A DNA stretch of 64,000 nucleotides from Phoronis australis (GCA_002633005.1 NMRA01000253.1:319251-383250); one strand, 5' to 3'; positions 10,768-21,141 are shown, numbered from the stretch's first letter. The notes: generated by a model from the letters alone, not told the origin. Numbers and translations: made by a program.

Positions 10768-12494
10768 AGGCAAACAATACAACAATATTGCAAAATGAAA
10801 AATTGGACAAATACGGTATGGCACCTGAGGCGTGACAATTTGGAGCTGAACTAGTAGAAATTATAATAAAACGATAAAGAAATTAATTCCCATTCCGTAG
10901 GATTTTTGTACGGCACAAAATTTACCAACAATCACAAAAACAAAAACGAAACGTGCTTTAGCGAATTAACAGAAATTGGCCACATCTGGGGTGATTAAAT
11001 ATGTGAGACATTTCAACCCTTTCCAAGTTGAGAATAGTGTCATAAATTCTCATGATGATCAAGTGAAAGTGAGTCATATCCTGTTTTTTCATTGAACTCT
11101 GGCAAAAGGAAGAGTTGTTACATAGTAGTTCCTTTGAGTAGTGACCTCAGCATATCAATGTTATTGTTTCAGTGCATCTGGTTGTCTGGTAAACAAGTCA
11201 CTTTCCATATACATGTATGGCATGCCAGGACGAGAATGTGGAATTCCATTCATAAAAGTTTACTATTTGTGTTGACGTCACAGGAACTGACTCAATTACA
11301 CCCAAAACCCACACATATTTTGAGTTGCTATACTGTATATACTGTAGTTAGAGCCAATAAACTTTGTGTGTTCTTATAGCCTTCAATCGATGTAGTCATT
11401 TTTTTATCTCCATCTAAGAAGCAACGAACCAGTTAGACTCCACAGCAGTCTACAACCTCATCAAATACCCCACAAATAGCTTGGAAAATACCAACAAATC
11501 TTACACAGTGAGCCATGTTCTGCTGTTAAAAAAGTCACACCATTCCGCTGTCACATCTGCACTTAATTGCAACGCAGTGACTTTCGATTTTATTTCACAT
11601 TACCTGGTATGTTACGACACGACAATTTATGTGTAATTTTTTGACATTACATGGACAAATCACAAAGTAGCACAAAGTAGAAATCCATACGCCTTACATT
11701 TTACCGTCTGCAAAACACTAAAACTACCAAACTGCCGGCAACCAAATAATGCCGGAATTTCGTGAAGGTGACAATTTAATGATGGACAAATCGGTTGTCA
11801 CAACTCTCAGTCGGAAGGACATGCAAACAATTCTTAAACGATGAATTCCATACCCACGTTCATTCAAACAGAGACTAACCCCAACTAAAGAAACGCGGTG
11901 AAACTGTCTAGCTGTGCTCTCTCAATGTCAATTCAGTACTCACGCGCGGGAAGCCATGCTGACAGTTATTTATAAACATTTCTTAAGTTTTAGTATTACA
12001 ACTTCAAACACCTATCAATAGATTCCAACTTAAATATTTTTACTAAAGGTGGATGCAATTTACAATTTTTAAGTTTCAAACAAAAATATGAGCTAAAAGT
12101 AACTGTGTTTTACCTTGCGCGAGCGTTTTTGTATAAAAGTGGCGTCGTGTGAGTGAAAGTTTTAGACACATCGAGTTTCCGGCAAAAATTATCTTTTTTA
12201 CGGTTCATGTGAGAAAACAAAGCCTTAGGATTTTGACAAAATCAACGAGTGATTTGGAACATGCCATCAACCTGAAATTAGTGTAGGATTCTCGATATCT
12301 TTGTTTGGATTGAAATTGGTTGTATTAAATCGACTCTAGTGCCATGTAACTAATCCGCTGCAAAAACAACCTAAAATGAGCGCTGTCCGAAGTAGTGACA
12401 CTTTTATGTGAAGTTCTGATGCTAAGAGTAATTGCAGGTCAACTGAAATTTAGTTGTTGCGAAACAGTCTCTCTGGAGCTCTGAACATGGAAAC
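10768..12494. other. No gene recognised
   Basis: Anonymous AT-rich DNA. The longest open frame (11092-11379) lacks an ATG with good context and has no recognisable domain. Confidence 0.4.
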
Positions 12495-12598
12495 TGTTCA
12501 ATAACGCTAGGACCTCGATAGAACTTCGCTAGAAGGCAAGACATCGCGAGATTATGCGAGATATCGCCATGCATTTTCGTGAGAACACGTGAACTTAG
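12495..12598 (+). mobile_element. MITE copy 1 of the GTTCARTAAC family
   Basis: It begins GTTCAATAACGCTAGGACCT and carries the family's internal block GCGAGA(N)GCGAGATATCG. It matches 47735-47866 directly and 37231-37389 in inverse orientation. The right end is eroded (GAACACGTGAACT), so the limit is approximate. Confidence 0.5.
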
Positions 12599-14123
12599 AT
12601 TTTTCTAACAGAGAGACAGCTTAAGCTACCCAGATATTGCCGGTCTTTCAATGTTGTGGCTTTCCAGAAATCGTAAATGTAATTATTAAAGGATCTACAG
12701 TGTATGATGCTGCTTTCTACTACCGTTTGAAGTATCACGCGAACTGCAACATGTGTTCACTTCAGATCTTATCCGTTATCCTCAAAACTGAAAAGTTGAA
12801 ATGCTGTACTAACGCAAAACTTTAACTCGAATAACGAACCTTCCAGGAGCTATATAGAACATGTTCATTGTAACCGAGGTTTTCTGTAACCGAATAAATA
12901 ATAAAGAGAAAATAAAAACCTTAGAACCCTTTATCCTATACGCGTTGAATCAGTCGAATGCAATACGGCCATGTAATATTCTTTTTCCTATTCACCTGAC
13001 GCACTCTTTCAACAGTGACCTCTGACATGGAAAGTTCAAGAGCTAGGCCAATGTCGACTCGACGTTGATGGCCGGTTTTCTGGAATATTTTGCAATCGTG
13101 TGGCCCTAGGCATTGTCAAGCGCAGGGTCATCTGCTAGCGACTCTGGAAGCCGTCTCATCGTACATGCACTGTCGCTGCCTAACTTTTGAGCGAAACGTA
13201 AATTTAACCACAAAATTATCATTTGGCATGTCAGACAGTTTAACAAGTATTCTGAAATACACTACTGTTGTCGAAAATGCAAAAAAATAATGAATGTAAT
13301 TATCAAACCCTTAGATATCAGCGTACATGTATGCTGACATTCTTAGAGGAAAAGTTTGGGCAACTTAATCGATTCGCTTTACCGCCGTTATAATAAAAAA
13401 ACAGTCCAGCTTCACCTATCATTTTGTGAGGGTTAACACTCGCAAAAATAGCCCAATATAAACATGGTTGAAAACTGCGGACAGGGATAGGATATTTAAA
13501 CTTTCACTTAGGAAGCTTTTTAAAGAGTTCCAACCATGCACGTTCTTAGTTCTTAAGGTACCATTCACCTAATATGAAATGAATACCATAAAATCTAACT
13601 AAATAAGATTTTTTGCCAAATTGTGGCTATTTCTTCATTTTGTAAAAATAGTTCCGAATTTCCTGCCAGATTATGTAACGGGCAGAATACATGTAAGTTG
13701 GTTGCATTGACGGTTTAGAGCAGATCAGACGACGAGGACGATTTTGAGCGCGAACTGGACAGTTAGTATGCACACGGAGAAGAGAGAGTATGCAGGCATC
13801 ACTGAAGTACTTTAAGAATCAGAGAATGCATCCGATCTCCCACTTATCGAACTTTCCACTGCTTTGAAGCCGTTTGAACTTGACCCACTTGCATTGGAAA
13901 CGCTGCAGACATAGGGTAGCACCAACCCACTGAACCAAGGGATGGTCAATTTTCACAAACTAAACACTGACTAAGATCAGTGAACCCGGTTCACTCGTAT
14001 ACACCATTGTCATGATGGAAACGTGCTCACATTTTACACACAATGCATAAGCGTACATGTCCGTGTCGTAGCACTCAATCTGGGCCTGGCATCACTCACC
14101 CTAGAATGAAAGCAGTTTGTTCG
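12599..14123. other. No gene; one acidic coding-like remnant
   Basis: Mostly anonymous. At about 13717-13914 one plus-strand frame reads through an acidic segment (S-D-D-E-D-D-F-E-R-E-L-D) and then E-R-E-Y-A-G-I-T-E-V-L and S-D-L-P-L-I-E-L-S-T, interrupted by two stop codons. The residue use is protein-like and resembles the acidic N-terminal region of transposase-type proteins, but I cannot assign a family. Confidence 0.3.
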
Positions 14124-14613
14124 TTAAAACACCTTCTCATTTGAAATGAGCTTTTCTCAAATAAATGAGCTTCGAAAAAAGGACTTAAATTGAATACTTA
14201 ATAAGGTATTTCCCAGACAATGCCACACTTGCAAATTCATTAATCGGTCTATCCTATATATATATATATATATATATAGGGTATACCACTAGCGTCATTC
14301 GCTTGAGTGGTCTATCCTATATATATATAGGATAGACCACTCAAACGAATGACGTCAATGGTATATCCTATATATATATAGGATAGACCACTCCAACGAA
14401 TGAAGTCGGTGGTCTACCCTATATATATATAGGATAGACCACTCAAACGAATGACGCTAGTGGTATACCCTATATATATACAGGATAGACCGTTTAATGA
14501 ATATGCAAGTGTGGCATTGTCCGGGCAATACCTTATTAAGTATTCAATTTAAGTCCTTTTTTCGATGCTCATTTATTTGAGAAAAGCTCATTTCAAATGA
14601 GAAGGTGTTTTAA
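14124..14613. mobile_element. Fold-back/MITE element with ~125-bp inverted arms
   Basis: The left arm (from AACACCTTCTCATTTGAAAT at 14128) is repeated inverted at the right, ending ATTTCAAATGAGAAGGTGTT at 14609. The match continues inward past AAGGTATT, GGCATTGT and CACACTTGCA. Both ends are flanked by TTAA (14124-14127 and 14610-14613), which suits a piggyBac or Kolobok-type duplication; a TA duplication is the alternative. Between the arms are five AT-rich hairpins (next entry). There is no coding capacity, so mobilisation would need a transposase from elsewhere. Confidence 0.8.
14252..14500. repeat. Five tandem hairpins with (TA)n loops
   Basis: Repeated palindromes of the form GGTCTATCC-(TA)n-GGATAGACC or its GGTATACCC variant sit at ~60-bp intervals, joined by spacers ACTCAAACGAATGACG in alternating sense. 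Each can extrude as a cruciform. The first, (TA)9-10, is the longest. Confidence 0.8.
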
Positions 14614-14820
14614 TGATAAAATTTGCAAATACACTTACGTGTACAAGTTCCGTCATCGTAACGCCGTTTTTGTGTTTGGTCGAAACACTATTCCTTGAAA
14701 TGTGCCGAATAAAGTGTGGCTTCCGACTGAATTGCATATTGTAGATTTTAAATTTGTCGGATAATAGCACTTGTGCTAACGTTTCATTGTTAAATCTCAC
14801 CAACTTTTAAATAAAGATTG

Positions 14821-14821
14821 T

Positions 14822-14888
<67 letters not shown>

Positions 14889-14953
14889 ACTACTGCTACT
14901 ACTACTACTACTGCTACTACTGCTACTACTACTACTACTGCTACTACTACTAC
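14821..14953. repeat. CTG/CTA trinucleotide microsatellite
   Basis: About 20 uninterrupted CTG units followed by mixed CTA/CTG units. The minus-strand reading is a poly-serine frame that is only a by-product. It lies directly against the first satellite unit; other units of that satellite abut AAG/AAT trinucleotide runs. Confidence 0.9.
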
Positions 14954-15829
14954 ATGTAACTAGAAAGATTGTTGTCACGGCGTGACAATAACGGACTCTT
15001 CGCGTGCGTATTACTGGAATAATTATGGGAAGTTACTGACAGCAACCCGTTTACCAATATTTAAAGGAATTCTTTAAAATTGTAGGAGAAATTACATATT
15101 AATATTTTGATGACCTTTCCACTAATTGACCTCTTCCGCTGCATTATGAGCCCCGATGATGGAGTAATTGTTATCTCGATTAAAAGTGTGGTTAATACTA
15201 ATAATCACAGATGTTTTACTTGAAGCACTTCAGAATACAAGATGAATGAAGTGGTCAAACTTTCAGAAGAAAAATGCACCTAATGACCCCATGGGTGCAC
15301 CAAATGACCTAAAAATTTAGAATTCAAACTCAATCACACTCAGTAAACAGAGACGTAATTCTGAAGTCTCTAGCTCAAAGTCTTAGTTAGCACCCAATGA
15401 CTTTTGACCTATTTTTCTGATTGGTTAGGCCTGTTGCGAACTAATGTAGGGAATTCAGTTGGCATGTTGACTTAAACCAGTGCGCTGAAATTGAAATGAA
15501 TTCTTTGAAAAACGTAGGAGATATAACATTTTGAACGTTACATGACCTTTGCACTAATTGACCTTATCCGGTGCATTTTAAGCATCTTTAGGAAAATTAT
15601 TGCAAAGCCCATGGAAAATGTGTTTAACGCTGAGAACCACAGTTGTCTAACGGTTGACACATCAGAATACTTGCTGATTGAAAAGGTCAAATTTTCAGAA
15701 GTAAAATGCACCTAATGACCCCATGTTTGCACTAAATGACCGGAAACTGTGTATTCCGATTTGATTTACCAGTGGCAATCAGACCTGTCAATTTAAAGTG
15801 CCTAGCTCAAAATTTTAGTTTGCACCTAA

Positions 15830-15842
15830 TGACCTTTGACCT
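15830..15842 (-). promoter_or_regulatory. Perfect DR1 nuclear-receptor element in satellite unit 1
   Basis: The plus strand reads TGACCTTTGACCT, i.e. AGGTCAAAGGTCA on the minus strand: two consensus AGGTCA half-sites spaced by one base. DR1 is the known binding form for RXR, HNF4, COUP-TF and PPAR-type receptors. Binding here is inferred from sequence only. Confidence 0.55.
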
Positions 15843-17827
15843 ATTTCACCTGATTGGATGACCCGATTACTTAGAAAAGTAACTTTTTTAATTGTCATGT
15901 TGACTTATACCTGTGCACCGAATTTGAAAAAGATAGCTTTAAAACTAAAGGAAGAGTAGCATTTTGAAAATTATACAACCTTTGCACCAACGACCTCTTC
16001 CTGTGCATTATGGAATATGATTTTATAACCGATCAACATTTATATACTGTAAAAAGTTATGTGCTGAATTTAAAGACCGTTCCTGCACCCAATTTGGAGT
16101 TATTAAGCCTCAAAGTTGGTCGGAAGAAGGATAAGAAGAGTAAGAAGAATAAGAAGAATAAGAATGAAATTGAAAAAAACCCAGAAACAACAGTACTCTG
16201 CGCTTACATGCGCAGAGTAATTATTGTCACGGCGTGACAATAACAGACTCTGCGCGTGCGTATTACTGGAATTATTATAGGAAGTTACTGACAGCAACCC
16301 GTTTACCAATATGAAAAGGAATTCTTTAAAATTGTAGGAGAAATTACATATTAATTTTTTGATGACCTTTCCACTAATTGACCTCTTCCGGTGCATTATG
16401 AGCCCCGATGAGGGAGTAATTGTTAACTTGATTAAAAGTGTGGTTAATTCTAATAATCACAGATGTTTTACTTTAAGCACCTCAGAATACAAGATGAATG
16501 AAGTGGTCAAACTTTCAGAAGAAAAATGCACCTAATGACCCCATGGGTGCATTAAATGACCTGAAAAATTAGAATTCAAACTCAATCGCACTTAGTAAAG
16601 AGATACGTAATTCTGAAGTCTCTAGCTCAAAATTTTACTTTGCACTCAATCACCTTTGACTTATTTTTTCTGATTGGTTAGGCCTATTGCAAAGTAAAGT
16701 AGGGTATTCAATTGGCATGTTGACTTACACCAGTGTGTTGAAATTGAAAAGAATTCCTTGAAAAACGTAAGACATATAACATTTTGAAGGTTACATGACC
16801 TTTGCACTAATCTACCTTATCCGGTGCATTCTAAGCATCTTAAGAGAATTATTGCAAAGCCCATGGAAAATGTGTTTAACGCTGAGAATCACAGTTGTTT
16901 AACGGTTGACACATCAGAAAACTTGCTGATTGAAAAGGTCAAATTTTCAGAAGAAAAATGCACCTAATGACCCCATGTTTGCACTAAATGACCAGAAACT
17001 GTGGATTCCAATTTGATTTTCCTGTGGCAATCAGACCTGTCAATTTGAAGTGTCTAGCTCTAAATTTTAGTTTGCACCTAATGATCTTTGACCTATTTCA
17101 CCTGATTGGATGACCCGATTACTTAGAAAAGTATTTTTTTAAATTGTCATGTGGACTTATACCTGTGCACCAAATTTGAAAAAGATAGCTTTAAAACTGA
17201 ACGAGGAGTAGCAGTTTGAAAATTATATGACCTTTGCACCAAACGACTTCTTCCGGTGCAATATGGAATATGATTATATAAACAACCAAAATTTATATAC
17301 TGACAAAAGTCATATGCTGAATTTATACACTGTACCTGCACCCAATTTAGAGTTACTAAGCCTCAAATTTGGTCGGAAGAAGAATAAGAAGAACTAGAAA
17401 GATTATTGTCACGGCGTGACAATAACGGACTTTGCGCGTGCGTATTACTGGAATTATTATGGGAGTTACTGACAGCAACCCGTTTACCAATATGATAAGG
17501 AATTCTTTAAACTTGTAGGGAAATTACATATTAATTTTTTGATGACCTTTCCACTAATTGACCTCTTCCGATGCATTATGAGCCCCGATGATGGAGTAAT
17601 TGTTAACTCGATTAAAAGTGTGGTTAATGCTAATAATCACAGATGTTTTACTTTAAGCACTTCAGAATACAAGATGAATGAAGTGGTCAATCTTTCAGAA
17701 AAAATGCACCTAATGACCCCATGGGTGCACCAAATGACCTGAAAATTTAGAACTCATACTCAATCGCACTTAGTAAACAGTTACGTACTTCTGAAGTCTC
17801 TAGCTCAAAATTTTAGTTTGCACTCAA

Positions 17828-17840
17828 TGACCTTTGACCT
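17828..17840 (-). promoter_or_regulatory. Perfect DR1 element in satellite unit 3
   Basis: The same AGGTCAAAGGTCA as at 15830. One-mismatch versions stand at 15398-15410 and 17082-17094, and a weaker one near 16650, so the site is a fixed part of the subunit ends. Confidence 0.55.
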
Positions 17841-18026
17841 ATTTTTTCTGATTGGTTAGGCCTCTTGCGAAGTAAAGTAGGGTATTTAATTGGCATGCTG
17901 ACATTGAAAAGAATTCCTTGAAAAGCGTAAGAGATATAACATTTTAAACGTTACATGACCTTTGCACTAATTTACCTTATCCGGTGCATTTTAAGCATCT
18001 TTAAGAGAATTATTGCGAAGCCCATG

Positions 18027-18158
18027 GAAAATGTGTTTAACGCTGAGAATCACAGTTGTCTAACGGTTGACACATCAGAATACTTGCTGATTGAAAATGT
18101 GTTTAACGCTGAGAATCACAGTTGTCTAACGGTTGACACATCAGAATACTTGCTGATT
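18027..18158 (+). repeat. 66-bp direct tandem duplication
   Basis: A GAAAATGTGTTTAACGCTGA...TTGCTGATT block occurs twice without spacer (18027-18092, 18093-18158) only in the third satellite unit. It is identical or nearly so, hence recent. Confidence 0.85.
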
Positions 18159-18320
18159 GAAAAGGTCAAATTTTCAGAAGAAAACTGCACCTAATGACCC
18201 CATGTTTGCACTAAATGACGTGAAACTTTGGATTCCCATTTGATTTACCTGTGGCAATCAGACCCCCCTTGGCTGCCGCAAAAAATAAAACAGCTAGAGC
18301 GTAGGGAAATGTTGAGTTTA

Positions 18321-18566
18321 TTAATTAACCCCTGTAATTAAAATTATACGGATGAAACAAGATTTAAATTGTGCAGTTTTAGTGTTTGGGGGGAGCTCAG
18401 ATTCAATTTCATGAGTCAAATTAGTAACGGAACTATGGCTAAGTATAGGCTCTTCCGCTATGTCCCCGGTGACCGGCAGTGGCGCTGCGCACTCATACTC
18501 CGTTTCCGTCGTTTGCTCCACTGTGCAATGAAGAAAATTTACTTCATTTTTTAAAGAAAATGGAAC
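18321..18566 (-). CDS. Possible terminal exon, maybe of the THAP gene upstream
   Basis: An open frame of about 80 codons follows a plausible acceptor (pyrimidine-rich TTTTTCATCATCACTCAG) and ends in a stop at 18321. It is acidic, with L-H-C-T-V-E-Q-T-T-E-T-E-Y-E-C and S-E-L-P-P-N-T-K-T; I recognise no domain. On the minus strand it lies downstream of the THAP ORF (20269-19894), separated by a retroelement LTR, so it could be that gene's next exon. It may also be chance; no donor of matching phase can be fixed. Confidence 0.3.
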   Translation of the reverse strand, partial: VPFSLKNEVNFLHCTVEQTTETEYECAAPLPVTGDIAEEPILSHSSVTNLTHEIESELPPNTKTAQFKSCFIRIILITGVN

Positions 18567-18893
18567 CTGAGTGATGATGAAAAACATATGCTGCTGGTAA
18601 GATGTGAATTTTAATCGAGCCTTAGTGAGTCACTCAGAAGCTTATAATTCTCTCTTTGTCAAACTTTAACTTGAGACGATTTTCAAAGCAATCCCGTCAT
18701 TATTGCCAACACGAAAAACAGATTTGGTCTTTTGGGCATTTGCAAACTATTTTAAATACAACAAATTTGTTAAGAACCGATTGCACAAAATATATAACGT
18801 GTAATAAGCATAACAAAAAGACGTTGGTTTCGCGCGCAAACGTTGTTGGCCATAAACAAGTAGGTCTTTTTGGATACGATAAGTAGTTAAATC

Positions 18894-18962
18894 GTTGTGG
18901 TGTAGTGGTAAAGCACGCTCGATCTATCCGCCAGGTCGTGAGTTCGAGTCTTTGGTCTTCAT
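18894..18962 (+). ncRNA. tRNA-like sequence, probably SINE head
   Basis: TGGTGTAGTGGTAAAGCACG resembles an RNA polymerase III A box with D-arm, and GTCGTGAGTTCGAGTC a T-arm with B box (GTTCGAGTC). The acceptor ends do not pair and the anticodon arm is poor, so a functional tRNA is unlikely. A tRNA-derived SINE head or tRNA pseudogene fits better. Confidence 0.5.
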
Positions 18963-19079
18963 AGTTTTTCCTGTTTGACACGTTCTCCGTGTTTTTTGCC
19001 TTTTTTCTTGGATAATACTTCAGTAATTAAGGAAATGCTTTATTTTTAGAGGAAAAAAACAGAAAATTTCCCTGGGCAA

Positions 19080-19192
19080 ACCCCCCGCCCGACCTCCCCC
19101 CTATACGCATCTACAATCGTGGTTTGCGCAAATGCTTACAGCCAGACAAAATGTTGGGCACCCCTTGTGATATCCTAGATCCGCCACTGAAG
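19080..19192. repeat. hAT-MITE-like fragment
   Basis: It runs from an AAACCCCCCGCCC stretch to GATCCGCCACTGA, the common right terminus of invertebrate hAT-type MITEs (consensus GGATCCGCCACTG). Comparable ends occur at 25262-25409 and 63660-63690. The left end is not clear. Confidence 0.35.
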
Positions 19193-19409
19193 TCGGCACT
19201 GCGGTCGGCTGCCGGTCGGCTAATTTTTAGCCGACCGGTCGACGACCGGTCGTCGATCAATTTCCGACCGGTCGGACAAAAATTCGAGATGTTTGCTGTA
19301 CTTGGAAACCAAAAGTTCCCTTTTGTAATCAGTGACACAAAAATCACACTCGTATACCTATACAGATGTATACCTCTGACCCTTATTGACAAAGGAAGAC
19401 TGAGCCCAG

Positions 19410-19893
19410 TGTCAGAATATAGTGTGACATTATTTTTAGTTGTATTGTTTTGTTTAGTTATTCTGTTTGATTGGCATGACCCCTGAGTTAAGTACAGTGA
19501 TGATGTAATTTGTTTACTACAGTATAGTATGGAACTTTCTGGAAGACCTTAGCATGACTGTGGTTAATGTAGTCTGGAATATTCTAGAGACTAGTATATG
19601 TTTGTAGAATGATTGGGTAGATTCAGGAAAGTTCTAGAATGTGTTTGAATTGATGTAAAGCTCCAGAACAATGTAGTAGGCTATAAATACACAAGCACGG
19701 TTTTGTGTTAGATCAGAGATTAAGTCAGTACAAGAGAAGATCAAGTGCGATCAAGTCAGTTCAAGAAAGTTAACCAGGAAAATTACAGTTGAGTTGCAGT
19801 GAAGAGAATCAGCAGTTACAGCGATAGTCAATAGAGAGCCAGATATAGAGACAGCAGGTTATTGAATCGACCAGTGTAATTGATGCTGAACGT
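19410..19893 (+). repeat. Gypsy LTR copy 1 (truncated at 3' side)
   Basis: It matches the first ~480 bases of the LTR at 21142-21798 from TGTCAGAATATAG onward at roughly 85-90% by eye. It includes the TATA-like CTATAAATAC at 19681 and the block GCAGTGAAGAGAATCAGCAG. Similarity stops at about 19893, where the THAP reading frame begins on the other strand. The last ~170 bases of the LTR and any primer binding site are missing. Confidence 0.75.
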
Positions 19894-20269
19894 AGATGAA
19901 ATGCCTCCAGTCACTGTATATAGTGGCCAAAGCTTGCGAGGCTTCTCGCTTCAAAAACGCACTTCTCGGGGGTGTCGACGGGGCACTGCCGGGAATCAAC
20001 ATCGACGATATGGAACCCTTCTTCAAGCGTTGTTTCGCAGGGACCTTCATGAATTCAGCGTACATATCTCTTTCGTAATCTGACGGCTGAAAATTCTTGC
20101 CACTGCTTAGTGCGTTGCGTGAACGGGTAGCGCTGTGTTCTTCACACGAACGAACTAGCCAAATACGGCGAAGTGTGTCATCCTTCGGAAAGCGATGCAA
20201 AATTAAGGTACCCAAAGCGCGTGTGAGACGATAATGAGTACATCCTGGTACGCAGCAACAGCGTGTCAT
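19859..20269 (-). CDS. THAP domain protein, truncated by an LTR
   Basis: The ATG at 20269 starts a 136-codon frame. Residues ~1-85 are a THAP zinc-dependent DNA-binding domain: C-C-V-P-G-C start, H-R-F-P-K-D, R-R-I-W, then F-Q-P-S-D-Y-E and a basic R-L-K-K-G-S (the usual R-L-K...A-V-P position). THAP domains coordinate zinc with C2CH. Here the second pair, normally C-S-x-H-F, reads S-G-K-N-F, so both ligands are absent; a C-E-E-H a few residues earlier is the only C..H nearby. The last ~12 codons (below 19894) are LTR sequence, so the true C-terminus was cut or lies in another exon (18321-18566 is a candidate). It could be a host gene or derived from a transposase such as P-element or Kolobok types, which carry THAP domains. 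Confidence 0.65.
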   Translation of the reverse strand: MTRCCCVPGCTHYRLTRALGTLILHRFPKDDTLRRIWLVRSCEEHSATRSRNALSSGKNFQPSDYERDMYAEFMKVPAKQRLKKGSISSMLIPGSAPSTPPRSAFLKREASQALATIYSDWRHFIYVQHQLHWSIQ

Positions 20270-20522
20270 GTTGACTGACTCGTAAACAAAAGCAAACGAC
20301 GACCAAAATTATCACAACAGAGGTAGAACAATGACTGACTCGACTGCTCTCACTGTCAGACAGTATGAAAAGAAATTGGAGCGAAATTCTTGCCTCCCAA
20401 AACGTCACTTCCGCAGTAGAGGACAAGATATTAATTAAATTAGGAAAAGCTGTAATTAAGTGAAAAATATGTCCGGGATAATCAACATACCTTGTTTTTG
20501 CTAAAAAGTGACATGAAAAAAG

Positions 20523-21104
20523 GTTGCTTTCGCCTTTAAACGGTTAGCTGTGTCCCCGTCCATACAAGAAGTGGGACTAAAACAAATCAAGGAAGCCCAG
20601 CATGGCGATTCATCAATGAAAAAACTGTGGGAGCAAGCTGAAGCCAAGGTTTAGCGACAGACCTAAGGCAAGGGGTCGTACATGATGAAGGTTCAGCGAG
20701 GAATACTCTATCGGATGTTCAAAGAGAAAGACGGTGACGAGGTGAAACAAGTTGTCGTCCCGAGTAGTTTACGGAAGACCGTCATAAGGCTTGCTCATGA
20801 GACTATACACGGTGGACACCTCGGTTTTAGGAAGACAACTGACCTTATCACCAGCAATTTCTATTGGCCAGGAGTGGCATCAAAAGTGAACCGATTCTGC
20901 AGATTATGCGACATCTGCCAGAAGACAATCCCTAAAGGTCGCGTGACCAAGATACCCCTGGGAGTGATGCCTTTGATGGAAGAGCCTTTCAAAAGGATTG
21001 CGATTGATCTGATTGACACTATAGCTCCAGTTTCCGACAAGGGAAACAGATACTTAGAGATGGATAATGAGGCAGGGTATACATGCCAGATGAAATGTGT
21101 TTGA
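20523..21104 (+). pseudogene. Ty3/gypsy pol fragment (integrase N-terminal part)
   Basis: One frame runs from about 20523 through two stops (near 20654 and 20663) into an intact part from 20682. It shows the integrase zinc-binding H-x3-H...C-x2-C finger (H-E-T-I-H-G-G-H-L-G ... C-R-L-C-D-I-C-Q-K) and then the start of the catalytic core with its first Asp (I-A-I-D-L-I-D). Just after that the protein breaks off (stop at 21102), 37 bases before an LTR, so the rest of the integrase is deleted. RNase H, RT, protease and gag are absent upstream, where the THAP sequence lies instead. Confidence 0.75.
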
Positions 21105-21141
21105 AAATTATAGAGTAATTTTCTCTCTGGCAGGGGTGTGT

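Larger units (their letters stand above)
14958..18264. repeat. Higher-order satellite, ~1.2 kb units
   Basis: Three successive units start with AACTAGAAAGATT-like sequence and the 17-bp palindrome TTGTCACGGCGTGACAA at 14972, 16224 and 17406 (spacing 1252 and 1182). The third is cut at 18264. Each full unit is built of diverged ~400-bp subunits that share TGACCTTT(C/G)CACTAATTGACCT, GCACCTAATGACCCCATG and similar blocks, and closes in an AAG/AAT microsatellite. Short ORFs of about 60 codons recur but are frameshifted in the second unit, so coding is unlikely. Confidence 0.85.

Noticed and set aside
14790-14978. Poly-serine ORF on the minus strand
   Set aside because: It is a direct translation of the CTG/CTA microsatellite with no flanking coding signal.
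17539-18194. Satellite ORFs beginning M-T-F-x-L-I that resemble each other
   Set aside because: The similarity comes from subunit duplication; the equivalent frame in unit 2 is shifted, so no sign of coding constraint.
18894-18962. Functional tRNA gene
   Set aside because: A- and B-box-like words are present but the acceptor stem does not pair; kept only as a tRNA-like/SINE head.
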